From: an uncultured Nitrosomonadales bacterium
GTDB lineage: Bacteria > Pseudomonadota > Gammaproteobacteria > Burkholderiales > Gallionellaceae
DNA: 35,082 nucleotides
NCBI GenBank assembly: GCA_903885165.1
Contig: CAISHO010000102.1
Span: forward strand, 1-35,082
Reading direction: 5' to 3'
Part shown: one piece after another, positions 26,169-33,591 of the stretch
Numbering within the stretch: position 1 is the first letter of the stretch
Layout: every line of letters begins with the position of its first letter
Translations under genes and position numbers: made by a program
The notes under the pieces: generated by a model
What the model was told of the DNA's origin: nothing
The model's database searches: none
The model's input: the letters and a program-made list of their open reading frames with translations, nothing else

Positions 26169-27130
26169 GCTGCCGCTCCTTCAATGCTGCCCGTCTGTCC
26201 TGAGTTTGCCGAAGGATTCAGGACAGGAATTCTTTGCGAGATCACCTCTTCCGCCCACGCCTTCGGTGCCATCGGAAAGCCTAAACGCGCACGACTGTCC
26301 AGATAAGCTGCCGCGACGCTGCGTGCCAGATTGCGAATCCGTCCAATGTAAGCGGCGCGTTCCGTGACAGATATCGCCCCTCTGGCATCGAGCAAGTTAA
26401 AGCTATGTGCCGCTTTCAACACCTGTTCATAGGCTGGCAACGACAGCTTGTTTTCCATCAGATTCTTGGCCTGCTTCTCATGGCTGCTGAAAGCGCCCAA
26501 CAAGAACTCCACATCACTGTGTTCGAAGTTGTAAGTCGATTGCTCAACCTCGTTTTGATGATAGACATCGCCGTAGGTGACACCCTCGGTCCAAACCAGA
26601 TCATAAACGCTCTCCACACCTTGCAGATACATCGCCAGACGTTCCAGACCATAGGTAATTTCGCCGGTGATAGGACGGCAATCGATGCCGCCTACCTGTT
26701 GAAAATAGGTGAATTGGGTCACTTCCATGCCGTTCAACCAGACTTCCCAACCCAGACCCCACGCGCCCAGCGTCGGATTCTCCCAGTCATCTTCGACGAA
26801 GCGGATGTCGTTCTGCTTCAAATCGAAGCCCAGCGCTTCAAGCGATCCCAAATACAGTTCAAGAATATTAGCCGGTGCCGGTTTCAAGACAATCTGAAAC
26901 TGGTAGTAATGCTGCAACCGGTTGGGATTTTCCCCGTAGCGTCCGTCTTTAGGGCGACGGGAAGGCTGCACATAGGCTGCGCGCCAGGGCTCAGGTCCTA
27001 GGGCGCGAAGAAACGTGGCCGTATGCGAAGTGCCCGCGCCGACTTCCATGTCGTAAGGTTGCAGTAGTGCACAACCTTGCTTGTCCCAATAATTCTGTAA
27101 AGTAAGGATGATTTGCTGAAAAGTAAGCAT
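26165..27130 (-). CDS. glyQ: Glycyl-tRNA synthetase alpha subunit
   Basis: GlyQ holds the catalytic class II core that makes glycyl-adenylate. The start at 27130 gives [20 protein letters not shown], the standard N-terminus. An ATG at 27163 would add 11 unrelated residues. Motifs include [66 protein letters not shown] and [15 protein letters not shown]. The product is 321 residues, somewhat longer than the usual 300 or so. The extra C-terminal residues ([10 protein letters not shown] and flanks) are encoded by a palindromic repeat inserted before the stop codon. The stop overlaps the glyS start by four bases. Confidence 0.96.
   Translation of the reverse strand: MLTFQQIILTLQNYWDKQGCALLQPYDMEVGAGTSHTATFLRALGPEPWRAAYVQPSRRPKDGRYGENPNRLQHYYQFQIVLKPAPANILELYLGSLEALGFDLKQNDIRFVEDDWENPTLGAWGLGWEVWLNGMEVTQFTYFQQVGGIDCRPITGEITYGLERLAMYLQGVESVYDLVWTEGVTYGDVYHQNEVEQSTYNFEHSDVEFLLGAFSSHEKQAKNLMENKLSLPAYEQVLKAAHSFNLLDARGAISVTERAAYIGRIRNLARSVAAAYLDSRARLGFPMAPKAWAEEVISQRIPVLNPSANSGQTGSIEGAAA
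26195..26226. repeat. Palindromic dispersed repeat inside the 3' end of glyQ
   Basis: CTGTCCTGA (26195-26203) and TCAGGACAG (26218-26226) are perfect inverted arms around a 14-base loop containing GTTTGCCGAAGG. The unit resembles the CCTTCGACAAGCTCAGGAC type of repeat common between genes in many proteobacteria, recognised from memory. Here it is read in frame as part of GlyQ. Confidence 0.8.
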
Positions 27131-27301
27131 GAAATAACCGGCAGGATTTACTAAAGCGAGCATTTTACTGTTTTTCTGGCGGCTACGGCAGTCTCGCAGA
27201 AAAACTAAACCATTTCGCCCGAAAATTTCAAACTGATAGCGCTCCCGTCCGCATCAATATGCTGACTATTAACAGAGCGTTAAAATCGTATCTATCTAAT
27301 T

Positions 27302-27802
27302 TTAAAAATAACTTTTCAAGACACCTGTCTTAGCTAACCACGGCCAAACGACAATCCAGCATAACAAACCTGTCAGCGCAATCCGCACCAACCATTCGAC
27401 GAAGCCGCCCGTGCTGAAGACGGGAATCGCAATCTTACTCTTCACCGGCCATAACAGCGGCACGCCACTGTTGGTCAACATATCACCTGCCAGATGAGAC
27501 AGGTAACCGACCACGATCGCGGCCACGTATTCGGTCTGATAGCCGTACCGATGCATGATAAAAATGCCGGCCAGGATGGCAAACAGCGAGTGCGTAATGC
27601 CGCGATGACCAAATATCGCGCTGATCGGTCGAGACAAAAACGGCACCATGCTGCCAAAGGTCGATTTTGGATGGTCGATATCCGGCAGCAGGGATGCCGC
27701 GCCCGCAATGAGGATGGCTTCCGGATGCAGCGGCAGACCGCGCAATTGTGCATAGCCCAGCCAGCAATTTAAGCCGAACAGGACATGAGTTGATGCCATC
27801 AT
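27302..27802 (-). CDS. Membrane-bound metal-dependent hydrolase, YdjM/DUF457 type
   Basis: The 166-residue membrane protein starts MMASTHVLFGLNCWLG with the early conserved His. It shows LLPDIDHPKSTFG and FGHRGITHSLFAILAGIF, and GYLSHLAGDMLTNSGVPLLWP, the His/Asp pattern of the YdjM (LexA-regulated membrane hydrolase, DUF457) family. About four membrane helices are visible. The substrate is unknown; metal binding is inferred from the conserved His and Asp. It is preceded by the small membrane protein gene on the same strand, 115 bases away, and followed by glyQ in the opposite direction of reading order only after 170 bases. Either of the two first Met codons could be the start. Confidence 0.85.
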   Translation of the reverse strand: MMASTHVLFGLNCWLGYAQLRGLPLHPEAILIAGAASLLPDIDHPKSTFGSMVPFLSRPISAIFGHRGITHSLFAILAGIFIMHRYGYQTEYVAAIVVGYLSHLAGDMLTNSGVPLLWPVKSKIAIPVFSTGGFVEWLVRIALTGLLCWIVVWPWLAKTGVLKSYF

Positions 27803-27917
27803 TGCTGAGAATTACCCGAGGTGATTGATAAAAATTGATTTATTGAATGAAACATCGGGCGCGCGGCCCGACATTTTGGAGAGGAAATGCCTGAAAAAAA
27901 CTGAGGCGAAGAAACCG

Positions 27918-28199
27918 TTAACGCTTGATCTCTTCGATGGAAACGACTTTGCGGATCACTTCACCTTCGATGATCTCGCCCTTGAAATTCTCGTCCGTGA
28001 ATCCAGCGGCATCGTTCGCCGCTTCATTCATCGCCCCCCGCTGCTCGCGCATCAACTTGCGCACGGCACGGGTTTTCCACCATAGCCAGGTGAAGACGAT
28101 CACGCCAGCCACGGCGATAAAGGCCAGCAGCACGGCGGAGAACATCATGCCGAATACGATCAGCACGATGGTCGAGATCAGGGCGATCAGTTTTTGCAT
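27918..28199 (-). CDS. Small membrane protein downstream of the YhiN-like gene
   Basis: ATG at 28199 gives 93 residues. The reading frame is open further upstream, but that part lies in the 3' end of the neighbouring flavoprotein gene. Two hydrophobic segments (LIALISTIVLIVFGMMFSAV and LLAFIAVAGVIVFTWLWW) are followed by a basic then acidic cytosolic tail (KTRAVRKLMREQRG and FKGEIIEGEVIRKVV). I recognise no named family; similar proteins sit at this place in other betaproteobacteria by recollection. It begins eight bases after the flavoprotein stop, so it is probably co-transcribed. Function is unknown. Confidence 0.7.
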   Translation of the reverse strand: MQKLIALISTIVLIVFGMMFSAVLLAFIAVAGVIVFTWLWWKTRAVRKLMREQRGAMNEAANDAAGFTDENFKGEIIEGEVIRKVVSIEEIKR

Positions 28200-28207
28200 G
28201 GCAGAAC

Positions 28208-29413
28208 TTATACCGCCTGACCTGCCGCGAAGCCCGAAGCCCAGGCCCACTGGAAGTTATAGCCGCCCAGTTGCCCCGTGACATCCACCACTTCACCGAT
28301 GAAGTACAGCCCAGGTACCTCAACGCATTCCATGGTCTTGGACGAGAGCGCCTGAGTGTCGATACCGCCGCAAGTCACTTCCGCCTTGGCGTAACCCATG
28401 GTGCCGGAAGGCGTGACCTGCCAGTCGTGCAACTGCTCCGCGATGACTTTACGTTGTTTATCATTATATTGATTCAACGGTTTGTTTTCAAAAGACTTAC
28501 TCTGTTCACACCAGACGTCGGCAAAGCTCTTAGGGAACCATTGCACCAGGAAATTCGACAGCAGCTTTTTGCTGGTCTTATTTTCAGTCAACACGACTTC
28601 CATATCCAGATCGGGCAACATGTTGATGTGCAAGGCCTCACCGTGTTGCCAGTAAGAAGACGCCTGCAAGATCACCGGACCGCTCAAGCCGCGATGCGTC
28701 ACCAGCATATCCTCACGGAACGACTGTTTGCCCGCAGTGACGATGGCCGGAAAGGATACTCCGGTCAGATCGGCATAAGGCTTCCATTCATCCGGCGCGA
28801 AAGTCAACGGCACTAGCCCTGCACGCAGTTTGGTAATCGGCACGCCGAACTGCTCGGCGACGTGATAACCGTAAGGCGTCGCGCCGGTCTTGGGGATGGA
28901 CAAACCGCCAGTGGCGATCACCAGCGAGACACCTTCGAATTCGCCGCGCGAGGTGGACACGTAGAACTTAGCCTTCTTGCCTATGCCCGCATCCGCTTCG
29001 TAAGGAGTGTGTTTAATGCCCTCGATCTCGCAGTTCATAAAACGCTTCACACCCGCCGCATCGCACTCGGTGCGCAGCATGGCGATGATTACTTCGGACT
29101 CGTCATCGCAGAACAACTGTCCTAGCGTCTTCTCGTGAAATTTAATATTGTGTTTTTGCAATAGCTGAACAAAATCGTTCGGTGTGTAGCGTGCCAGCGC
29201 CGAGCGGCAGAAATGCGGATTGTTCGAGATGAAGTTCTCAGGCTTGGTGTTGATATTGGTGAAGTTGCAATGACCGCCGCCCGAGATGCGAATTTTTTCC
29301 GCGAGTTTCTTGGCGTGATCGAGCAGTACCACGGAACGTCCGCGTAGTCCCGCCTGTAGCGCACACATCAGGCCTGCTGCACCTGAACCGATAATAATGA
29401 CATCTGATTTCAT
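28208..29413 (-). CDS. NAD(P)/FAD-dependent oxidoreductase, HI0933/YhiN (BaiN-like) family
   Basis: The 401-residue flavoprotein begins DVIIIGSGAAGLMCALQAGLRG, the Rossmann FAD-binding site. ISGGGHCNFTNIN follows, the hallmark of the HI0933/YhiN family. Later segments are VIATGGLSIPKTGATPYGY, THRGLSGPVILQASSYWQ and EVTCGGIDTQALSSKTME, and the second FAD motif LYFIGEVVDVTGQLGGYNFQWAWASG. Length is typical. Some members reduce bile-acid intermediates, but most have no known substrate, so no function beyond redox chemistry is claimed. A TATAAT lies at about 29472-29477 on the minus strand without a clear -35 box. Confidence 0.92.
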   Translation of the reverse strand: MKSDVIIIGSGAAGLMCALQAGLRGRSVVLLDHAKKLAEKIRISGGGHCNFTNINTKPENFISNNPHFCRSALARYTPNDFVQLLQKHNIKFHEKTLGQLFCDDESEVIIAMLRTECDAAGVKRFMNCEIEGIKHTPYEADAGIGKKAKFYVSTSRGEFEGVSLVIATGGLSIPKTGATPYGYHVAEQFGVPITKLRAGLVPLTFAPDEWKPYADLTGVSFPAIVTAGKQSFREDMLVTHRGLSGPVILQASSYWQHGEALHINMLPDLDMEVVLTENKTSKKLLSNFLVQWFPKSFADVWCEQSKSFENKPLNQYNDKQRKVIAEQLHDWQVTPSGTMGYAKAEVTCGGIDTQALSSKTMECVEVPGLYFIGEVVDVTGQLGGYNFQWAWASGFAAGQAV

Positions 29414-29488
29414 AGTTGTTCCGTACTACCCAAAGCGGGCTAAATTAATGATTATTTACAATTCGTTGATTATATTGTATTTTTTGTT

Positions 29489-30334
29489 TTAATGCGCGTT
29501 TTTCCTGACAAAGACACTCACCGCATCACGGTATTCGGTCCAGCCTATGCTCCCGCTGTTGTTGTGTTCTCCCCCTTCAATCAGTAACAGCGACTTGGTT
29601 TGCGGCGCTGCCGCATAGAGCTGCCGCCCCATCGCTACAGGAATTTTTTTATCCCAGGTGCCGTGGATAAACAACACCGGAATTTTCAACTTAGGCACTT
29701 TTTTGATTGATTCAAAACGCTGATTGAGCAGATAAGCTATCGGCAAAAATCCGTAATCCTTCTCGCCCATCGCAATCATTGAAGTAAACGTACTCTCCGT
29801 GATCAACCCTGCCGCATCAGGATGATGCACCGCCAGATCGATGGCGATTGCCCCGCCCAGCGAATGTCCGTAGATAATGGTCTGCCGTGGATAGACGCCG
29901 CGCTGAGTGAACAGATACTGCCAGACCGCCTCGGCATCCTCGTAAACATGGGCTTCACTGGGCGATCCCGTGCTCTTGCCGAAACCGCGATAATCCGCCA
30001 GCAGCACGTTGTAGCCCAGCTTATGCAGACGCTGAGTCTGATCCAGATTGTTGCCGATATTCCGGTAATTGCCGTGAAAATACAACACGGTAGGTGCATC
30101 AGCCGCATCAGCCTTGATCCACCAGCCATCGAGTTCGCCGCGATCCGCCCCGCTACCCACCGGAATGCGCACCCTGTCGTACTTCATCCCCATGCGATCG
30201 GGCGTAGTCTGCCAGACGGCGGTCGGCTCGAACACCTGCTGCTTCTGGGTCGCCCACATATAGCCGCAGGCCGAGCCGTACAGCAACCCCAGTGCACCCA
30301 CTCCGAAAGCTAAACGGCGCCCCCAGGTTTTCAT
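29489..30334 (-). CDS. Alpha/beta hydrolase, membrane-anchored
   Basis: The 281-residue protein begins at ATG 30334, which follows a perfect AGGAGG at five bases. The longer open frame starting at 30364 is not needed. An N-terminal hydrophobic segment (RLAFGVGALGLLYGSACGY) anchors or exports it. The fold shows VLYFHGNYRNIGNN (oxyanion region), YRGFGKSTGSPSE and the nucleophile elbow GHSLGG with Ser158. The acid is in FIHGTWDKKIP and the catalytic His in EGGEHNN. It is close to the BEM46/YfhR-like group of unknown substrate. The start overlaps the dnaQ stop by four bases (ATGA), so the two are coupled. Esterase or peptidase activity is possible. Confidence 0.88.
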   Translation of the reverse strand: MKTWGRRLAFGVGALGLLYGSACGYMWATQKQQVFEPTAVWQTTPDRMGMKYDRVRIPVGSGADRGELDGWWIKADAADAPTVLYFHGNYRNIGNNLDQTQRLHKLGYNVLLADYRGFGKSTGSPSEAHVYEDAEAVWQYLFTQRGVYPRQTIIYGHSLGGAIAIDLAVHHPDAAGLITESTFTSMIAMGEKDYGFLPIAYLLNQRFESIKKVPKLKIPVLFIHGTWDKKIPVAMGRQLYAAAPQTKSLLLIEGGEHNNSGSIGWTEYRDAVSVFVRKNAH

Positions 30335-31032
30335 ATCGCCTCCTCCTGCTGTTTCCAGAGACATGCGCCCTTGCTGGCCTTGTCGATATCGAGCAACTGT
30401 TGCGCATGCATCGCCAACTCCTCATCGGTAGGTAAAATCACTCGCACGCTCGGGCGCGAGGCATCTGTACTCAACACAGCCTGTTGTCGGACGGTGGGCG
30501 CGGCGTCATCCCCTAACAAGCTCTCCTGGCCGCGCGTCATGGCAAAATACACTTCGGCCAGCAACTCGGTATCGAGCAGCGCGCCGTGCAGCGTACGATG
30601 GGTGTTATCTATCTCATAACGGCTGCACAGCGCATCCAGTCCGTTTCTCTTGCCCGGATGCATCTCACGGGCCATCTTGAGCGTGTCTACCACCGGATTT
30701 TCCAGCGGAGGCAGACCCAGCAGACGCAATTCGTTGTTGATAAAGCTCATATCGAACGGCGCGTTATGCGCCATCAATTCCGCGCCCTCGACAAATTTCA
30801 GAAAGCTGGTCGCGATATCGGCGAATTTGGCGCGCCCCTTCAACATATCCCAGGTGAAACCGTGCACGCGCGCGGCCTCTTCGTCCACCTCGCGTTCAGG
30901 GTCAAGATAATAGTGGAAATGCTGCTTGGAGACTTTACGCCCGTCCAGCGCAATAGCCGCTATCTCTATGATGCGATGACCTTTTTTAGGATCAAGGCCG
31001 GTGGTTTCGGTATCGAGAACAATCTTACGCAT
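30331..31032 (-). CDS. dnaQ: DNA polymerase III epsilon subunit (proofreading exonuclease)
   Basis: DnaQ is the 3'-5' exonuclease that corrects errors of the replicative polymerase. From ATG 31032 it has 233 residues and starts MRKIVLDTETTGLDPKKGHR, with the Exo I acidic pair at Asp7 and Glu9. Exo II is in the AHNAPFDMSFINNEL segment, and Exo III in the HGALLDTELLAEVYFAMT segment, with the catalytic His and Asp. The C-terminal tail (about 180-233) is typical of the polymerase-binding part. The open frame extends upstream, but that extension translates a palindromic repeat and is not family sequence. It sits in the common rnhA-dnaQ order and overlaps the hydrolase by four bases. Confidence 0.95.
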   Translation of the reverse strand: MRKIVLDTETTGLDPKKGHRIIEIAAIALDGRKVSKQHFHYYLDPEREVDEEAARVHGFTWDMLKGRAKFADIATSFLKFVEGAELMAHNAPFDMSFINNELRLLGLPPLENPVVDTLKMAREMHPGKRNGLDALCSRYEIDNTHRTLHGALLDTELLAEVYFAMTRGQESLLGDDAAPTVRQQAVLSTDASRPSVRVILPTDEELAMHAQQLLDIDKASKGACLWKQQEEAI

Positions 31033-31077
31033 GAGAACACCCCTTAACTTCGATTTTGCGTAGCAACTCGTTTGCCT

Positions 31078-31112
31078 CCTCGCCCGCAAGCGGGAGAGGA
31101 TTGAGGTGAGGG
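31078..31112. repeat. Palindromic repeat between rnhA and dnaQ
   Basis: CCTCGCCCGC (31078-31087) pairs with GCGGGAGAGG (31090-31099) with one mismatch and a 2-base loop, followed by ATTGAGGTGAGGG. Units of this form (CTCTCCCGC...GCGGGAGAGG...GAGGTGAGGG) are dispersed between genes in many proteobacteria, from memory. It lies in the 107-base gap upstream of dnaQ. Confidence 0.75.
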
Positions 31113-31139
31113 TAACGCGCATGACTAACTTCATTATTT

Positions 31140-31607
31140 TTACGCATGCACGTTAGCCCGAGACTGCTGCTGGATCATTTCCACCCCGCGATTGGCCAGC
31201 ACATCGGCGTGCTCATTGCCGGCATGCCCTGAATGTCCCTTCACCCAGATCCATTCGATTTCGTGTTTCAACACCGCTGCATCCAGACGACGCCACAAAT
31301 CTTCATTTTTGACCGGTTGACGACTGGACGTCTTCCAGCCAGCCTTCTTCCAGCCAGCCAGCCAGGTGGTAATGCCTTGCAACACATACTTGGAATCGGT
31401 ATGCAGCTTCACATTGCACTGACGGGTCAACGCTTCCAGCGCGGAAATTGCTCCCATCAACTCCATGCGATTGTTAGTGGTGTGCGCCTCGCCGCCAAAT
31501 AACTCGCGCTCCGTACCCTTGGCACGCAGTAACGCGCCCCAACCACCCACACCGGGATTGCCCTTGCAGGCCCCGTCGGTAAAAATCTCTACTACGTCAT
31601 TCGTCAT
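31140..31607 (-). CDS. rnhA: Ribonuclease HI
   Basis: RNase HI cuts RNA in RNA-DNA hybrids. The 155-residue enzyme shows [20 protein letters not shown] with catalytic Asp11, [18 protein letters not shown] with catalytic Glu, and [12 protein letters not shown] with the third Asp. [19 protein letters not shown] holds the His loop and the last Asp. Length equals that of E. coli RNase HI. The start overlaps the end of the methyltransferase gene by 11 bases, so the two share an mRNA. This order (methyltransferase-rnhA-dnaQ) is common in betaproteobacteria. Confidence 0.97.
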   Translation of the reverse strand: MTNDVVEIFTDGACKGNPGVGGWGALLRAKGTERELFGGEAHTTNNRMELMGAISALEALTRQCNVKLHTDSKYVLQGITTWLAGWKKAGWKTSSRQPVKNEDLWRRLDAAVLKHEIEWIWVKGHSGHAGNEHADVLANRGVEMIQQQSRANVHA

Positions 31608-32361
31608 TCTTCTCTTTCTGTCGTTCGATGTTATTCGACTCGAAATTGCTTTGTGTATTGTGCAATTTCGGTGCAGCCGGGATCAGTTTCTTCACCAGTA
31701 CCGTATTCCATTTGGGTTTAATCAGCCTCATGCCCGGTACGCGTTTGATGGCATGGATAAAATACACCCCGCCGCTGCCCGGCCACCAGCGTTTACCCGC
31801 CGCCTCCAGCCAGCGATTACGCCCCAGCCATTTTTCCTGACGAAACGGCGGCGCATAAGCGGCAAAGCGGATCACCGCCACTTCAAAACCCAGCAGCGCC
31901 AGCCAATCCCTCAAGCGATACAGGGCAATAAAGTGACCGCACCACGGATATCCGCGCCGTCTGCCCAACGCCCTGTGCATACCCCACAGACTGTGCGGAT
32001 TAAAGCCGCTGATCAGCAGGCTGCCCTCCGGCATCAGCACCCGTTCCACCTCGCGCAAAATCGCATGCGGCTGACGGGCAAATTCCAGCACATGCGGCAT
32101 CAGCACCAGATCCAGACTGGCGGTCGCCAGCGGCAGCTCATCGCCACACAGCCTCACGTTCGCGCCGGGCTGATCCGCGCCGGTAAAACGCAAGGGGATG
32201 CGGCTGTTGCGAAGAAAATCCTGCTCGGACAACCCCAGTTGCAGCGCGTTATAGCCGAAAATATCGTTGACCGTGTGATCAAAATAATCCTGCTCGCGCC
32301 GCAGCACATAGCCGCCCTGTTCAGAGGCAAACCACTCACTCAAACTATGTGCAGTTGACAT
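31597..32361 (-). CDS. SAM-dependent methyltransferase upstream of rnhA
   Basis: The 254-residue class I methyltransferase of unknown substrate starts at ATG 32361 or possibly at 32373. The middle shows the class I pattern [22 protein letters not shown], matching the D..LPF...SFD.V.....LEH form of Methyltransf_11. Next come [22 protein letters not shown] and [11 protein letters not shown]. The tail after about residue 190 is basic and ends in a low-complexity stretch ([20 protein letters not shown]). The N-terminal motif I Gly-rich loop is not well kept. Its place before rnhA and opposite gloB is conserved in the clade. The gap to gloB is only 35 bases. Confidence 0.85.
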   Translation of the reverse strand: MSTAHSLSEWFASEQGGYVLRREQDYFDHTVNDIFGYNALQLGLSEQDFLRNSRIPLRFTGADQPGANVRLCGDELPLATASLDLVLMPHVLEFARQPHAILREVERVLMPEGSLLISGFNPHSLWGMHRALGRRRGYPWCGHFIALYRLRDWLALLGFEVAVIRFAAYAPPFRQEKWLGRNRWLEAAGKRWWPGSGGVYFIHAIKRVPGMRLIKPKWNTVLVKKLIPAAPKLHNTQSNFESNNIERQKEKNDE

Positions 32362-32396
32362 ACAATCGGGCATCGCTCAACTTTCATCGATTCATC

Positions 32397-33173
32397 ATGA
32401 CCATGTTCAAAATTACCGCCATTCCCGCCCTGAACGACAATTATATCTGGGCCATCCACAACGACAGTGTCGCCTTCGTCGTCGATCCGGGCGAGACTGA
32501 ACCTGTGCTGGAATTCCTGGCGGCCAATCAGCTTGCCCTGACGGGAATACTCTGCACCCACCGGCACCACGATCATATCGGCGGAATTGCAAAATTGCGC
32601 GCAGTATACAACGTCCCCGTGTACGGGCGCTGCCATCCGGGCAATCCGCACATCAGCCATGATCTGCAAGGCGGCGAACAACTGAAGCTGGACGCGTTCG
32701 GTCTATCCTTCGACATCATCGCAGTGCCGGGGCATCTGGACGACCATATCGCCTATTACGCCTCAGCAGGTTCTGGCATTCTGTTCTGCGGTGACGTACT
32801 GTTCGGTGCGGGCTGCGGCAAGAGCTTTGAAGGCACTGTTGCGCAACTATATGATTCTTTGAAAAAATTATCAGAACTGCCGGATGCGACTCTTATGTAT
32901 TGCGCTCACGAATACACCGCCTCCAATCTGCGCTTTGCCGCAATCTGCGATCCGGACAACCCGGCTGTTCAGCAGCGCATCAGCGACACGCGCGAACTTA
33001 GGGCTGCCAACCTCTCCACCGTACCTTCGACCATGCAAATGGAAAAAGCCACCAACCCTTTCCTGCGTTATAACGATGCGGACATCATCAAGGTATTGCA
33101 ACAACGGGGGCTGACAGACACCTCGGGACAGGCTGTCTTCACCGCTTTGAGGTTGTGGCGGGATAAATTCTAA
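32397..33173 (+). CDS. gloB: Hydroxyacylglutathione hydrolase (glyoxalase II)
   Basis: GloB splits S-lactoylglutathione to lactate and glutathione in methylglyoxal detoxification. The start at 32397 gives MTMFKITAIPALNDNYIW, the normal family start (258 residues). A second Met lies two codons later. Metal ligands are in THRHHDHIGG (His55, His57, Asp59, His60). Further ligands sit in VPGHLDDHIAYY, where the usual T-L positions read L-D, in FCGDVLFGAGCG (Asp) and in YCAHEYTASNLRFA (His). It ends with TNPFLRYN and FTALRLWRDKF. A perfect TTGACA at 32355-32360 overlaps the divergent methyltransferase start, but a matching -10 box is not clear. Confidence 0.95.
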   Translation: MTMFKITAIPALNDNYIWAIHNDSVAFVVDPGETEPVLEFLAANQLALTGILCTHRHHDHIGGIAKLRAVYNVPVYGRCHPGNPHISHDLQGGEQLKLDAFGLSFDIIAVPGHLDDHIAYYASAGSGILFCGDVLFGAGCGKSFEGTVAQLYDSLKKLSELPDATLMYCAHEYTASNLRFAAICDPDNPAVQQRISDTRELRAANLSTVPSTMQMEKATNPFLRYNDADIIKVLQQRGLTDTSGQAVFTALRLWRDKF

Positions 33174-33279
33174 TCTCTTACATGAACGAAAATACACACG
33201 TTCCGAACCACCAGCAGCCCCTGCGCGCCGCCGAAGCTGCCCCGCAAACAGCGGTGAAGTTGGGCGAGGACTGTTCATT

Positions 33280-33514
33280 CAGGAATAGGCGATTTATCGC
33301 CTTATATTCCGTGGAAATACCCTTGCGGCATTTGAGCACGTGGTCGCGCAGCGAATCGTGCGAGTTCCGCAGCCCCGCTGCTTATGGGACAGCAAGGGTA
33401 CGCATCCTGTCTGCTATCAGACAGGATGGCGCGGCAAACCGGGGTCGCCTTTTCTTTGGTTACTTTCTTTTGGCGACGCAAAAGAAAGTAACCAGCCGCC
33501 GGGCTGCCCCCGGC
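33280..33514. repeat. Composite hairpin region between gloB and recC, four strong stems
   Basis: Four inverted repeats follow each other. (1) GGAATAGGCGAT (33282-33293) with ATCGCC and TATTCC (33296-33310), 3-base bulge. (2) CATCCTGTCTG (33403-33413) with CAGACAGGATG (33418-33428), 11 pairs, 4-base loop. (3) TGGTTACTTTCTTTTG (33457-33472) with CAAAAGAAAGTAACCA (33479-33494), 16 pairs, 6-base loop. (4) GCCGGG (33498-33503) with CCCGGC (33509-33514). Element 3 plus 4 resembles a dispersed repeat seen in Xanthomonas and Pseudomonas relatives, from memory. The open frame through it (33182-33586) is most likely not a gene. Confidence 0.8.
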
Positions 33515-33591
33515 AAAAGCAATGTCAATGAAACTAGCTACGACAAACCACGCAACACCTTGATCAACGAAGCCATCTCACACTAGCCATC

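Noticed and set aside
27825-28085. 86-codon plus-strand frame
   Set aside because: It covers the gap and then runs antisense to the small membrane-protein gene; there is no ribosome site and no family resemblance.
31033-31134. N-terminal extension of dnaQ
   Set aside because: It translates a palindromic repeat and precedes the conserved MRKIVLDTETTG start.
31465-32358. 297-codon open frame on the plus strand
   Set aside because: It is antisense to rnhA and the methyltransferase, both well supported.
33182-33586. 134-codon open frame between gloB and recC
   Set aside because: Most of it translates four hairpin repeats; the product has no domain. Frames across such repeats are often called as genes by mistake.
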